Assembly (NCBI RefSeq): GCF_001238275.1
Contig: NZ_LGTB01000001.1
Location: 1 to 64,000 of the forward strand
Direction: 5' to 3'
Length of the DNA: 64,000 nt
Origin: Bradyrhizobium viridifuturi
GTDB lineage: Bacteria > Pseudomonadota > Alphaproteobacteria > Rhizobiales > Xanthobacteraceae
Numbering within the stretch: the stretch's first letter is position 1; the number at the start of each line of letters is the position of its first letter. This document shows, in pieces, positions 30,652-39,266 of the stretch. Position numbers and translations under genes: made by a program. Under the pieces are notes generated by a model. It did not search any database. It saw only the letters and a program-made list of their open reading frames with translations, and was not told the origin of the DNA.

Positions 30652-30737
30652 CGTCATTGCGAGCGAAGCGAAGCAATCCACGGCTCCGCATATGCGGTAG
30701 CGTGGATTGCTTCGTCGCTTCGCTCCTCGCAATGACG
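30652..30737. repeat. REP-like palindromic repeat, type A (copy 2)
   Basis: The same arms as copy 1, CGTCATTGC and GCAATGACG, enclose AGCGAAGCAATCCACG and its inverted partner. It lies directly after the gpt stop and may serve as its terminator. Confidence 0.85.
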
Positions 30738-30756
30738 CATTGGTTAGAGGCGCGCA

Positions 30757-31380
30757 ATGCCCCTGCAAAACCGCGTCACACCGACAGGCGAGATCGTTGC
30801 CACGGACCACCGCGGCACCTTCACCGGCAATCGCGGCATCATCCACGATCCGGCGACCCGCACGCTGCTGAACAAGCGCTGGTCGTCGCCGGCGTGGCTC
30901 ACCTGCGTCTGCGAGTTCAGGGGACGGCGGCGCGAGGTGATGCGCCGGCAGAGCTGGACCGAACTGTTCTTCCTCGATGAGGCAACCGCCTTCGCGGCCG
31001 GACACCGGCCCTGCTTCTACTGCCGCCGCGACGACGCCAACCGGTTTCGCGCCGCCTGGGAGCAAGGCAACGGGGCGAGCGATCTCAGCGCCAAGGCGAT
31101 GGACGCGGTGCTGCACGCCGAGCGGATGGACCACGGCAAGAAGCGGCTGCATCCCCTGCCACTGTCGATGGATGCGTTGCCCGACGGGACGATGGTGCAG
31201 GCAAGCGGGGAAAGCTATCTGGTCGCGAACGGGAAAACCTTGCGGTGGTCTTTTGCCGGTTACGAGCGCGCCGAGGTCACCGCGCCCGCGATGCTGCTGA
31301 CACCGCCGTCGACCGTCCGTGCATTTCAGGCCGGCTATCGGCCGGTGCTGCATCCGAGCGCAGCAGCCGCGCTCAGCTGA
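30757..31380 (+). CDS. Hypothetical protein with paired cysteines
   Basis: I do not recognise this 207-residue protein. It begins MPLQNRVTPTGEIVATDHRGTF. Cysteines occur as TCVCEF near residue 50 and PCFYCRRDD near 88, so a Zn site of the CxC / CxxC kind is plausible. The composition is basic and Trp/Arg-rich in the middle (EFRGRRREVMRRQSW). There is no signal peptide or membrane segment. Codon use and a lack of competing frames support a real gene. It stands between the repeat after gpt and the convergent methionine-synthase-like gene. Confidence 0.75.
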   Translation: MPLQNRVTPTGEIVATDHRGTFTGNRGIIHDPATRTLLNKRWSSPAWLTCVCEFRGRRREVMRRQSWTELFFLDEATAFAAGHRPCFYCRRDDANRFRAAWEQGNGASDLSAKAMDAVLHAERMDHGKKRLHPLPLSMDALPDGTMVQASGESYLVANGKTLRWSFAGYERAEVTAPAMLLTPPSTVRAFQAGYRPVLHPSAAAALS

Positions 31381-31393
31381 GCCGCCGGCATCC

Positions 31394-32415
31394 TTACGCC
31401 AGCCGCTGCCGCGCCAGCTTTGCGCCCGCGCCGAGTGCGCTCAGCTTGGCTTCGGCGATATCCCGCCGCATCGGCGCCATGCCGCAATTGGTGGTCGCGA
31501 TGATGTTGCCCTTCGGGACGTGCTTGGCGACCGCCTCGATCACCTTGACGACATCCTCAGGAGTCTCGACCTCGTCGCTGGCGACGTCGATCACGCCGGC
31601 CTGCACGATCTTGCCAGGGAGCGCGGCGAGCAGCTCGATCGGCACCTTCGAGTTGCGGCACTCGATCGCGACCTGCTGGATCGTGCTCTTGTCGATGACG
31701 GGGAAGGTCTCTTCATACTGCCGCCATTCGCCGCCGAGCGTCTCTTTCCAGTCGGTGTTGGCCTTGATGCCGTAGCCGTAGCAGATGTGCACGGCGGTGG
31801 CGCAGGTGAGGCCTTCTGCGGCGCGCTCCAGCGCCTTGATGCCCCAGTCGCGCACCTGGTCCATGTAGACGTTGAAGGCCGGTTCGTCGAACTGGATCAT
31901 GTCGACGCCGTCAGCCTGCAACGCCTTGCTTCCTGGTTCAATAGCTCCGCGAAGGCGAAGGCCATCTTGACGCGGTCGCCGTAATATTGGTCGGCGATGG
32001 TGTCGATGATCGTCATCGGGCCGGGCAGGGTGAACTTCAGTTTGTTTTTGGTGTGGGCGCGCGCCGCACGTGCCTCGCTCTCATGGACGCGGCCCTTGAG
32101 CTGCAGCGGCGCGACCACCTGCGGCACCATGGCTTTGTAGCGGTCCTTGCGGATGCCCATCTCGACCTTGTGGGCGAAATCGATGCCCTCGATCCGCTCC
32201 AGGAAACCGTGCACGAAGTGCTGGCGCGCTTGCTCGCCCTCGGTCACGATGTCGACGCCGGCGTCCTCCTGCAGCTTGACCGCAAGGATCGTGGCGTCGC
32301 GCTTGGCGCGGGCGAGCTCGGCGCCATCAGACTTCCAGGGCGCCCACAGCACGTTCGGCTCGGCGAGCCATTCGGGCTTCGGCAGCGAGCCTGCGATCGT
32401 GGTTGGAAACAGCAT
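31394..32415 (-). pseudogene. MetE-like cobalamin-independent methyltransferase, split by one missing base
   Basis: This resembles the catalytic half of cobalamin-independent methionine synthase, which moves a methyl group to homocysteine. The first part (from the ATG at 32415) shows TTIAGSLPKPEWL, DIVTEGEQARQHFVHGF and LKFTLPGPMTIIDTIADQYYGD. After ELLNQEA the expected KALQADGVDMIQFDEPAFN is in another frame. One base near 31928 restores 340 residues. Zn ligand candidates are His and Cys in VHICYGYG and Cys in TTNCGM. The short core form occurs in many bacteria and may use other methyl donors. The break is probably a sequencing deletion. Confidence 0.85.
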
Positions 32416-32513
32416 GGGTGCCTCCCGATGGGTTCTGATTGAGCGCCTGTGTGCCATGTCCTAAGCTGGAGGTACAGAACAACAAAAGTCTTTGTGACGG
32501 GGAATAGACGCCG

Positions 32514-33218
32514 ATGATCGACCTGCACTACGCGCCGACGCCGAACGGCTGGAAGATCTCGATCATGCTGGAGGAACTCGGGCTACCCTATACGGTGATC
32601 CCGGTGAACATCCGCGCCGGCGAGCAGTTTCGGCCCGAATTCCTGGCGATCAGCCCGAACAACCGTATCCCCGCCATCGTCGATCATGCCCCTGCCGACG
32701 GCGGCGGGCCGTTCTCGGTGTTCGAGACCGGCGCGATCCTGATCTATCTTGCCGACAAGACCGGGCGTTTCCTGTCCCGCGAGCTCCGCGCGCGGTCGAT
32801 CGCCATCCAGTGGGTGATGTGGCAGGTGGGCGGCCTCGGCCCGATGCTCGGCCAGCACGGCCATTTCGCGCTCTATGCGGCCGAGAAGATTCCCTATGCG
32901 ATCGAGCGCTACCGCGACGAGACGGCGCGGCTCTATGGCGTGCTCGACCACCAGCTCGGCAAGACCGGCGCCTATATCGCAGGCCCAGACTATTCGATCG
33001 CCGACGTCGCCTGCTTTCCCTGGACCATGACCCACAAGGCGCAGGGCTTCACCCTCGACGACTATCCGAACATCAAGCGCTGGTACGCGACCGTGCGCGC
33101 CCGTCCGCAGGTGCAGGCGGGACTTGCGATCGGAAAATTCGTCAAGGAGCCGTTCGACGAGGAGCCGCGCAAGAACATGTTCGGCCAGCGTGCGAAAAAG
33201 CTGGTCGAGAAGAAATAA
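32514..33218 (+). CDS. Glutathione S-transferase, Nu-class-like
   Basis: This 234-residue protein resembles the YfcG/YghU glutathione transferases, which reduce disulfides. The opening DLHYAPTPNGWKISIMLEELGLPY has the TPNGWK glutathione-site motif, followed by NNRIPAIVDH and FETGAILIYLAD. The C-terminal domain has GPDYSIADVACFPW. It begins at ATG 32514, divergent from the MetE-like gene. It leads a plus-strand detoxification run with the HCCA isomerase and quinone oxidoreductase genes. Confidence 0.9.
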   Translation: MIDLHYAPTPNGWKISIMLEELGLPYTVIPVNIRAGEQFRPEFLAISPNNRIPAIVDHAPADGGGPFSVFETGAILIYLADKTGRFLSRELRARSIAIQWVMWQVGGLGPMLGQHGHFALYAAEKIPYAIERYRDETARLYGVLDHQLGKTGAYIAGPDYSIADVACFPWTMTHKAQGFTLDDYPNIKRWYATVRARPQVQAGLAIGKFVKEPFDEEPRKNMFGQRAKKLVEKK

Positions 33219-33221
33219 TGT

Positions 33222-33284
33222 CCGTTATTCCGTGGCGCGACACGGTCGCGATGCCCGCGTCTTGCGGAGCATCGCGGAATGACG
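33222..33284. repeat. Imperfect palindromic intergenic repeat
   Basis: The arms CCGTTATTCCG and CGGAATGACG enclose CGCGATGC and its partner GCATCGCG. It lies between the GST and isomerase genes and resembles the type B family. Confidence 0.5.
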
Positions 33285-33317
33285 ACAATGGATGCGGAAA
33301 AGACAAAGGGAAACGCC

Positions 33318-33929
33318 ATGATCGAATTCTTCTTCGACTGTTCCAGTCCGTGGACTTACCTCGCCTGGCACAACATCCAGCCGCTGGCGAAGGAGTTCGA
33401 TACTCCCATCACCTGGCGGCCGATCCTGGTCGGCGGCATCTTCAACACCGTCAATCCGTCTGTTTACGCGCAGCGCGAGAAGCCGGTGCCGCTGAAGGCG
33501 CGTTACATGAAGAAAGACCTCGCCGACTGGGCGCGCTCGGCCGGGCTTGCGATCAAGATGCCGCCGACCGTGTTTCCGGTGAACAGCGTCAAGGCGATGC
33601 GCGGCTGCATCTGGCTCGGCAACGATAAGATGGTGCCGTTCGCGCGCGCGGTGTTCGAGGCCTATTGGGGCGACGACAAGGATATCTCGCAGGATGCCGT
33701 GCTGGCCGAGATCTGCGGCAAGCTCAGGATCGATCCGGCGCAGTTCTTCGCCGGTATCGGTGACCAAGCGATCAAGGATCAGCTCAAGACCAACACCGAG
33801 GAGGTGATGGCACGCGGCGGCTTCGGCTCGCCGACGATCTATCTCGACAAGACCGACATGTATTTCGGCAACGATCGCCTGCCGTTGATCCGCGAAGCCC
33901 TGGCACGTCTCAAGGCGCGAGCCGCCTGA
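33318..33929 (+). CDS. 2-hydroxychromene-2-carboxylate isomerase (DsbA-like fold)
   Basis: This 203-residue protein belongs to the HCCA isomerase / kappa-GST family, glutathione-dependent isomerases of aromatic breakdown. The start IEFFFDCSSPWTYLAWHNI has the active-site Ser region, and GGFGSPTIYLDKTDMYFGNDRLP near the end is a family hallmark. The ATG at 33318 gives the expected N-terminus. Its stop overlaps the next gene's start by one base (TGATG), so the two are translationally coupled. The real substrate may be another glutathione adduct. Confidence 0.9.
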   Translation: MIEFFFDCSSPWTYLAWHNIQPLAKEFDTPITWRPILVGGIFNTVNPSVYAQREKPVPLKARYMKKDLADWARSAGLAIKMPPTVFPVNSVKAMRGCIWLGNDKMVPFARAVFEAYWGDDKDISQDAVLAEICGKLRIDPAQFFAGIGDQAIKDQLKTNTEEVMARGGFGSPTIYLDKTDMYFGNDRLPLIREALARLKARAA

Positions 33930-34903
33930 TGCCGAAAGCCGTTGTTTGCCGCGAGCTCGGTCCGCCCGAGCGTCTTCAGCTCGAGAATTTTGCTTCGGTG
34001 CCTTTGCAGCCGGGGCAGGTGCGCGTGGCGATCCGTGCCGCCGGGATCAATTTCCCCGACATCCTGATGGCCGCGGGTGAATACCAGCTCAAGCCGCCGC
34101 TGCCGTTCACGCCGGGCTCGGAAGCCGCCGGCGATGTCGTCGAAGTCAATGATGCGTCCGGTGTCGCGGTCGGCGACAAGGTGATCGTCAAGATGCGCCA
34201 CGGCGCCTATTGCGACGAGACGGTTGCCGTGCCGTCGCAACTCGTGCCGGTGCCGTCGACTTTCGACTATGCCGAGGGCGCGACCTTCCTCGCCGCGCAC
34301 GGCACCGCCTATCACGCGCTGATCGACCGCGGGCAGATGAAGCCGGGTGAGGTGCTGCTGGTGCATGGCGCCGGCGGCGGCGTTGGGCTTGCAGCGGTCG
34401 AGATCGGCAAGCTGCTCGGCGCCACGGTGATCGCGGCGGCGTCATCCGAGGAGAAGCTTGCGATCGCCAAACAACGGGGTGCGGATCATCTCGTGCTCTA
34501 TGCGCGTGAGCCGTTCCGCGATGCGGTCAAGCGCCTCACCGACGGCCGCGGCGCCGACGTCGTGTTCGATCCCGTCGGCGGCGAGGTGTTCGAGAACTCG
34601 ATGCGCTGCATCAACTGGGGCGCGCGGATTCTCGTCGTCGGATTCACCGGTGGCATCGGGCTCGCCCGCACCAATCTCTTGATGATCAAGGGCGCAAGCG
34701 TGCTCGGCGTTCGCGCAGGTGAGGCGGTGCGGAAGGACCCGGCGCTCGGCGAGATCAGGTTCAAGGCGCTGAACGAGTGGGCCGAGGCCGGCCGGGTGCG
34801 GCCAAATATCTCGCATCGGCTGCCGCTGGAAGACTACGCGAAGGCGATGCGATTGCTGATCGAACGCAAGGCAATCGGGCGTGTGGCGCTGCTGACCAGA
34901 TAG
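33929..34903 (+). CDS. NADPH:quinone oxidoreductase-like MDR enzyme
   Basis: This 324-residue enzyme is a medium-chain dehydrogenase/reductase without the Zn ligands, like quinone oxidoreductases. It shows AAGINFPDILMAAGEYQLKPP, PFTPGSEAAGDV, the NADPH-binding loop VHGAGGGVGLAAVEIG and a nearby AASSEEKLAIA. It reduces quinones or enones in the cytoplasm. Coupling to the isomerase gene suggests a joint role in electrophile or aromatic metabolism. A type A repeat follows directly after its stop. Confidence 0.9.
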   Translation: MPKAVVCRELGPPERLQLENFASVPLQPGQVRVAIRAAGINFPDILMAAGEYQLKPPLPFTPGSEAAGDVVEVNDASGVAVGDKVIVKMRHGAYCDETVAVPSQLVPVPSTFDYAEGATFLAAHGTAYHALIDRGQMKPGEVLLVHGAGGGVGLAAVEIGKLLGATVIAAASSEEKLAIAKQRGADHLVLYAREPFRDAVKRLTDGRGADVVFDPVGGEVFENSMRCINWGARILVVGFTGGIGLARTNLLMIKGASVLGVRAGEAVRKDPALGEIRFKALNEWAEAGRVRPNISHRLPLEDYAKAMRLLIERKAIGRVALLTR

Positions 34904-34904
34904 C

Positions 34905-34985
34905 CGTCGTTGCGAGGAGCAAAGCGACGAAGCAATCCATTGCGCCGCATATGCAGTAGTAGGGATTGCTTCGCTCGCAATGACG
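34905..34985. repeat. REP-like palindromic repeat, type A (copy 3)
   Basis: The arms CGTCGTTGC and GCAATGACG enclose GAGCAAAGCGACGAAGCAATCC and its partner GGATTGCTTCGC. It separates the convergent quinone oxidoreductase and lipase genes and may terminate both. Confidence 0.85.
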
Positions 34986-34986
34986 G

Positions 34987-35661
34987 CTAGCCGTTTGCAA
35001 ACTTCCCGTCTCTCAAAAATGCGATGGTCTGCGCAATCGCATCGGTGTTGCGCACCAGCCAGGGATGCGAGGTGCGGATCACGATATGATCGGCCATGCC
35101 GTCGAGCCTGGTGTTGGCGACCGAGACCCGGCCATCGTGCGGTCGGGGCAGTCCCATGGACGTGATCGGATAGACCGAGCGGTTGCCGGCGATGATGCCG
35201 GCTTCATAATCGATTGTGGGCAGCAGAGCGCTGGTCGCGGCATCGCGGCGGGTGACGAGCTGCTGGCCGGCGGGGCCGAAGTAGGCGCGATAGGCGGCGA
35301 GGTTCTTCAGGCGGTCGGCGATCTCGCTGCCGCCGTTCGGCGTACCCAGCATCACGACGCGGCCGAGCCGCACGGGGCGATGTCGTGCGAGGTACACGCG
35401 GGCCAGCAGGCCGCCCATCGAATGGCAGACGAAGTGCACGGGGCCAGTGAGGTTCTGCGCGAAACGATCGAGTGGGGGATGGATGTCCTCGGCCAGCGCA
35501 TCGAGCCCCTTGCGCCGGCTGTCATAGTCGAGATTGAGGGTGGCAAAGCCGGCATCGCCAAGCGCCAGCTCCATCCTGCGAAACGAACGCGCCGTCCTGC
35601 TGATGCCATGCAGCAGGACGACGCCGTCGGATGTGGACGCCGCTTGACGTCGTTCGCTCAC
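34987..35661 (-). CDS. Alpha/beta hydrolase, lipase-like
   Basis: This 224-residue protein has a PGAP1/lipase-like alpha/beta fold. It shows the oxyanion region VVLLHGISRTARSF, the nucleophile elbow VHFVCHSMGGLLARVYL, VVMLGTPNGGSE and a late His in DHIVIRTSHPWLV. It starts with GTG at 35661, overlapping the enoyl-CoA hydratase stop by four bases (GTGA), so the two are translationally coupled. No signal peptide is seen. It probably hydrolyses an ester or thioester. Confidence 0.87.
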   Translation of the reverse strand: MSERRQAASTSDGVVLLHGISRTARSFRRMELALGDAGFATLNLDYDSRRKGLDALAEDIHPPLDRFAQNLTGPVHFVCHSMGGLLARVYLARHRPVRLGRVVMLGTPNGGSEIADRLKNLAAYRAYFGPAGQQLVTRRDAATSALLPTIDYEAGIIAGNRSVYPITSMGLPRPHDGRVSVANTRLDGMADHIVIRTSHPWLVRNTDAIAQTIAFLRDGKFANG

Positions 35662-36548
35662 TTATAGTCGCGCTCTTGCCACCACGGGAAATAGTCGGGC
35701 ATGTCGGACGAGACCTTGTTCTTGAACTGTGCCGGCCGCTTCTCCAGGAACGACACCACGCCTTCCTTGACGTCCTCGGAGCGGCCGCGGGCATAGATGC
35801 CGCGGCTGTCGACCTTGTGCGCCTCCATCGGATCGTCGGCGCCCAGCATGCGCCACATCATCTGGCGGATCAGCGCCACCGACACCGGCGCGGTCTTGGC
35901 CGCGAATTCCTTGGCCAGCGCACGCGCGGTCGGCAGCAACTCATCCGGCGGCACCACTTTGCTGACGAGCCGGCCGGCGAGCGCTTCCTGCGCCGGGAAC
36001 ACGCGGCCCGAGTAGCACCATTCCAGCGCCTGCGAGATGCCGACGATGCGCGGCAGGAACCAGCTCGAGGCGGCCTCCGGCACGATGCCGCGCTGGGAGA
36101 ACACGAAACCGAAGCGCGCGGCCTCGGAGGCGATGCGGATATCCATCGCAAGCTGCATGGTGACGCCGATGCCGACCGCGGGACCATTCACCGCGGCGAT
36201 CACGGGCTTCAGGCATTTGAAGATGCGCAGCGTCACCTGGCCGCCGCCGTCGCGCACCTGCGGATCGCTGTAGTCGACGCTGCCGTCGGCATTGCGCTTG
36301 ACCGGGCCGCGCCGCGCATCGCGGTCGAAGGTGTTGGCGCCGGAGGAGAGGTCGGCGCCGGCGCAGAAGCCGCGGCCTTCGCCGGTCACGATGATCGCCC
36401 TGACGTCGTCGTCCTTGTCGGCCTTGTCGAACGCGTCGATCAGCTCCTGCTGCATCGTGGCGTTGAAGGCGTTGAGCTTGTCGGGCCGGTTCAGCGTGAT
36501 GGTCAGGATCTGCTCGGCGACCTCGTACTTGATCGTCTCATACGCCAT
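35658..36548 (-). CDS. Enoyl-CoA hydratase/isomerase (crotonase) family protein
   Basis: This 296-residue protein is a crotonase, an acyl-CoA enzyme. It shows ILTITLNRPDKLNAFNATMQ, the oxyanion-hole motif GRGFCAGADLSS, NGPAVGIGVTMQLAMDIRIASEAARFGF, and the catalytic Glu region QRGIVPEAASSWFLPR. The ATG at 36548 gives the family start MAYETIKYEV. A large insert after the CAGADL motif is normal for this subgroup. It is coupled to the lipase-like gene downstream. The acyl-CoA substrate is not known. Confidence 0.92.
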   Translation of the reverse strand: MAYETIKYEVAEQILTITLNRPDKLNAFNATMQQELIDAFDKADKDDDVRAIIVTGEGRGFCAGADLSSGANTFDRDARRGPVKRNADGSVDYSDPQVRDGGGQVTLRIFKCLKPVIAAVNGPAVGIGVTMQLAMDIRIASEAARFGFVFSQRGIVPEAASSWFLPRIVGISQALEWCYSGRVFPAQEALAGRLVSKVVPPDELLPTARALAKEFAAKTAPVSVALIRQMMWRMLGADDPMEAHKVDSRGIYARGRSEDVKEGVVSFLEKRPAQFKNKVSSDMPDYFPWWQERDYK

Positions 36549-36677
36549 GGGGATGATTTCCTCTCGGTTTTCTTGAATGAACGACGTGCGTCGCATTCAG
36601 TTAACCCGGCAATCTTCCCTTGTGAAGAAGTCGGATGCGCAGGCTGAGCTCCGCGCATCCCCACTTGCGTTGAGGCG

Positions 36678-38095
36678 CTACTTCTTCGGCGGCGTCGGCC
36701 ACGGCTTCTGCGGGCCGCGCAGGCCTTCGAACGCCTTGCCCATGGCGAGCACGCCGATGTCGTCGAAGCGGCGGCCGATGATCTGGACGCCGATCGGAAA
36801 GCCCTTCTTGTCATAGCCGCCGTTGATCGACAGCGCCGGGTTCTCCGACATATTCCACGGCACGGTAAAGCAGATGTGCTCGAACGGCTTTGCCGGATCG
36901 TTCAGCGGTGCGGCGAACTCCGCGGGGAAATTCACCACCGGCGACACCGGCGAGATCACGTAGTCGACCTCGCAGAACAACTTTGCAGCAGCCGCGCGGA
37001 TCGCCATGGTCTGGTTGAAGCCGCGCACCACGTCGACGCCGGAGAGTTTTGCGCCGGCCTCGGCCCAGTTAAGGATGTAGGGCAGGGTCTTGCCGCGATC
37101 GTCTGCAGACAATTTCGACAGCTCGTCCCAGGTCCGCGCGCGCCAGAAATTGTCGAGCCCGTCGAGCATCTCGGGCGTCAGGATGCCGTCGATCTCGGTG
37201 ATCACCGCACCGGCGGATTCGAACGCCTTCGCCGCCTTGACGACGATCTCGCGAACGTCCTTCTCGACCTTCTGGCCGGATCCGCATCGAGCATCAGACC
37301 GATGCGCAGCTTGCGCGGCGACTTCTCCAGCGCCTTCCAGTTCACCTCGAGCGCCGGCAGGCTCATGCCGTCGCGGCGATCCGGGCGCGACAGCACACTC
37401 ATCATCAGCGCGGCGTCGTCGACGGTGCGGGTCATCGGCCCCGCGACGCGGCCGACATAGGGCGGATCGATCGGCACGCGGCCGAGGCTCGGCTTCAGCG
37501 CGACGAGGCCGCACCAGGAGGCGGGCAGCCGCACCGAGCCGCCGATGTCAGTGCCGAGATGCAACGGGCCGTAGCCGGCAGCACCGGCCGCGCCCGCGCC
37601 GGAGCTCGAGCCGCCGGGGTTCTTGCTGACATCCCAGGGATTGCGGGTGAGGGGATGAAACGACGACAGGCCCGACGACAGCATGCCGTAATCCGGCATC
37701 GTGGTCTTGGAGAAGATCACGCCGCCGGCTTCGCGCAGCCGCGCGGCAGGCGGGGCATCCTTTTCCGCGGGCGCGAGCTTGACGCTGGCGGCGCCGAGCG
37801 GCACCGGCTGGCCCTTGGTCGCGACATTGTCCTTGATGGTGACGGGCACGCCATCGAGCGTGCCGGCCGGCTCGGCCTGCTGCCAGCGCTCGGTCGAGGC
37901 CTTGGCGACTTTCCGCGCCCCGTCGGGGTCGTACAGGTACAGCGCCTTGATGTGCGGCTCCCAGGTCGCGACCTGGGAGATGATTTCCTCGAGCACTTCC
38001 GAGGGCGAGAACTGCTTGGCACGATAGCCGGCGAGCAGGTCGACGGCGGAGAGATCGTGCAGCGACGTGATGGCGTCCGCTTTCGGCTTATGCAT
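36678..38095 (-). pseudogene. Amidase, split by one missing base
   Basis: This is an amidase-signature enzyme that hydrolyses carboxamides to acids and ammonia. The catalytic Lys lies in VTIKDNVAT and the two Ser in NPGGSSSGAGAAGAAG and LGTDIGGSVRLPASWCG. After IGLMLDA the expected GSGQKVEKDVREIV is in another frame that ends at 36678. One added G near 37282 gives 472 residues, the usual length. The start ATG at 38095 overlaps the end of the upstream M20 gene by 8 bp, so the genes are coupled. It ends the minus-strand peptide/amide operon. The break is probably a sequencing deletion. Confidence 0.87.
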
Positions 38096-39260
38096 GCGCA
38101 CCTGCCGGCATACGTTTCTCGATGATGCGGGCGAACATGCTGGCGCCGATCGGCAGGATCTTGTCGTCGAGAACGTAACCGGGATTGTGCACGGGCACTG
38201 AACCGTCATGACCGACCCAGAAATACGCGCCGGGAATGGCCTGCATCATGTCGGCGAAATCCTCGCTGCCCATCTTGGGCGTCGAGCGCGTGATCACCTT
38301 GGCCGGATCGACCACGGTGCGCGCGACTTCCTCGACAACGCGGGACTGCTCTTCCTGATTGACCAGCACGCTGAAGCCGTCGCGGATCTCGACCGAGATT
38401 TCGGCACCATACGCGGCGGCAAAGCCGGCGCAGATCTCGCGCATGCGAGTGCGGATCAGCGCGCGAATCTCCTCGGAGAAGCAGCGCACCGTGCCGCACA
38501 TCCAGGCGTCCCCGGGAATGACGTTGTAGGCCGAACCGGAATGGATCTGGGTGATCGAGAGCACCGCTGCCTGCAGCGGATCGACGTTGCGGCTGACGAT
38601 CGACTGCAACGCCTGTCCGAGCGTCATCGCGATCACCACCGCGTCCTTGGAGCGCTCCGGCATCGCGCCATGGGCGCCATAGCCCTGGATCCTGATGTCG
38701 AAGAAATCGGCGGCGGCCATCGCTGGTCCCGGCAGGATCGCGATCTCGCCATGGTTGAGGTCGGGCGCGTTGTGCAGGCCGTAGACCTCGTCGCAGGGGA
38801 ACTGCTTGAACAGGCCGTCCTTGATCATGGCACGGGCGCCGCCGAGCCCTTCCTCGGCCGGCTGGAAGATGAAGTGCACGGTGCCGTCGAAATTGCGGGT
38901 CTCGGCGAGATAGCGCGCCGAGCCGAGCAGCATCGTGGTGTGGCCGTCATGGCCGCAGCCGTGGAAGCGGCCGGGAATCGTCGAACGCCACTTCAGATTG
39001 GTGTTCTCCTCCATCGGCAGCGCGTCCATGTCGGCGCGCAGGCCGATCTTCCGGGTGCCGCTGCCCTTGCCCTTGAGCACGCCGACCACGCCGGTGCCGC
39101 CGAGGCCGCGATGCACTTCGATACCCCAGCTCGTCAGCTTCTCGGCGACGATGCCCGAGGTGCGGACCTCCTCGAAGCCGATCTCGGGATGCGCATGCAG
39201 ATCCCGTCTGATGGCGGTGAGTTCGTCGGCAAAACTGTCGATGCGCTCAATGGTCGGCAT
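38088..39260 (-). CDS. M20 amidohydrolase, hippurate hydrolase-like
   Basis: This 390-residue enzyme belongs to the M20D amidohydrolases, which remove N-acyl groups from amino acids in the cytoplasm. It shows IRRDLHAHPEIGFEE, GLRADMDALPM, the metal site FHGCGHDGHTTMLLG, QPAEEGLGGARAMI and a late KMGSEDFADMM. It is 6 bp downstream of the MlrC gene and overlaps the amidase gene by 8 bp. The three genes together should split amide or peptide bonds from small substrates. Confidence 0.93.
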   Translation of the reverse strand: MPTIERIDSFADELTAIRRDLHAHPEIGFEEVRTSGIVAEKLTSWGIEVHRGLGGTGVVGVLKGKGSGTRKIGLRADMDALPMEENTNLKWRSTIPGRFHGCGHDGHTTMLLGSARYLAETRNFDGTVHFIFQPAEEGLGGARAMIKDGLFKQFPCDEVYGLHNAPDLNHGEIAILPGPAMAAADFFDIRIQGYGAHGAMPERSKDAVVIAMTLGQALQSIVSRNVDPLQAAVLSITQIHSGSAYNVIPGDAWMCGTVRCFSEEIRALIRTRMREICAGFAAAYGAEISVEIRDGFSVLVNQEEQSRVVEEVARTVVDPAKVITRSTPKMGSEDFADMMQAIPGAYFWVGHDGSVPVHNPGYVLDDKILPIGASMFARIIEKRMPAGAHA

Positions 39261-39266
39261 GGCTGT

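Noticed and set aside
32416..32513. SAM or cobalamin riboswitch before the MetE-like gene
   Set aside because: The leader is under 100 bp and shows no conserved aptamer core.
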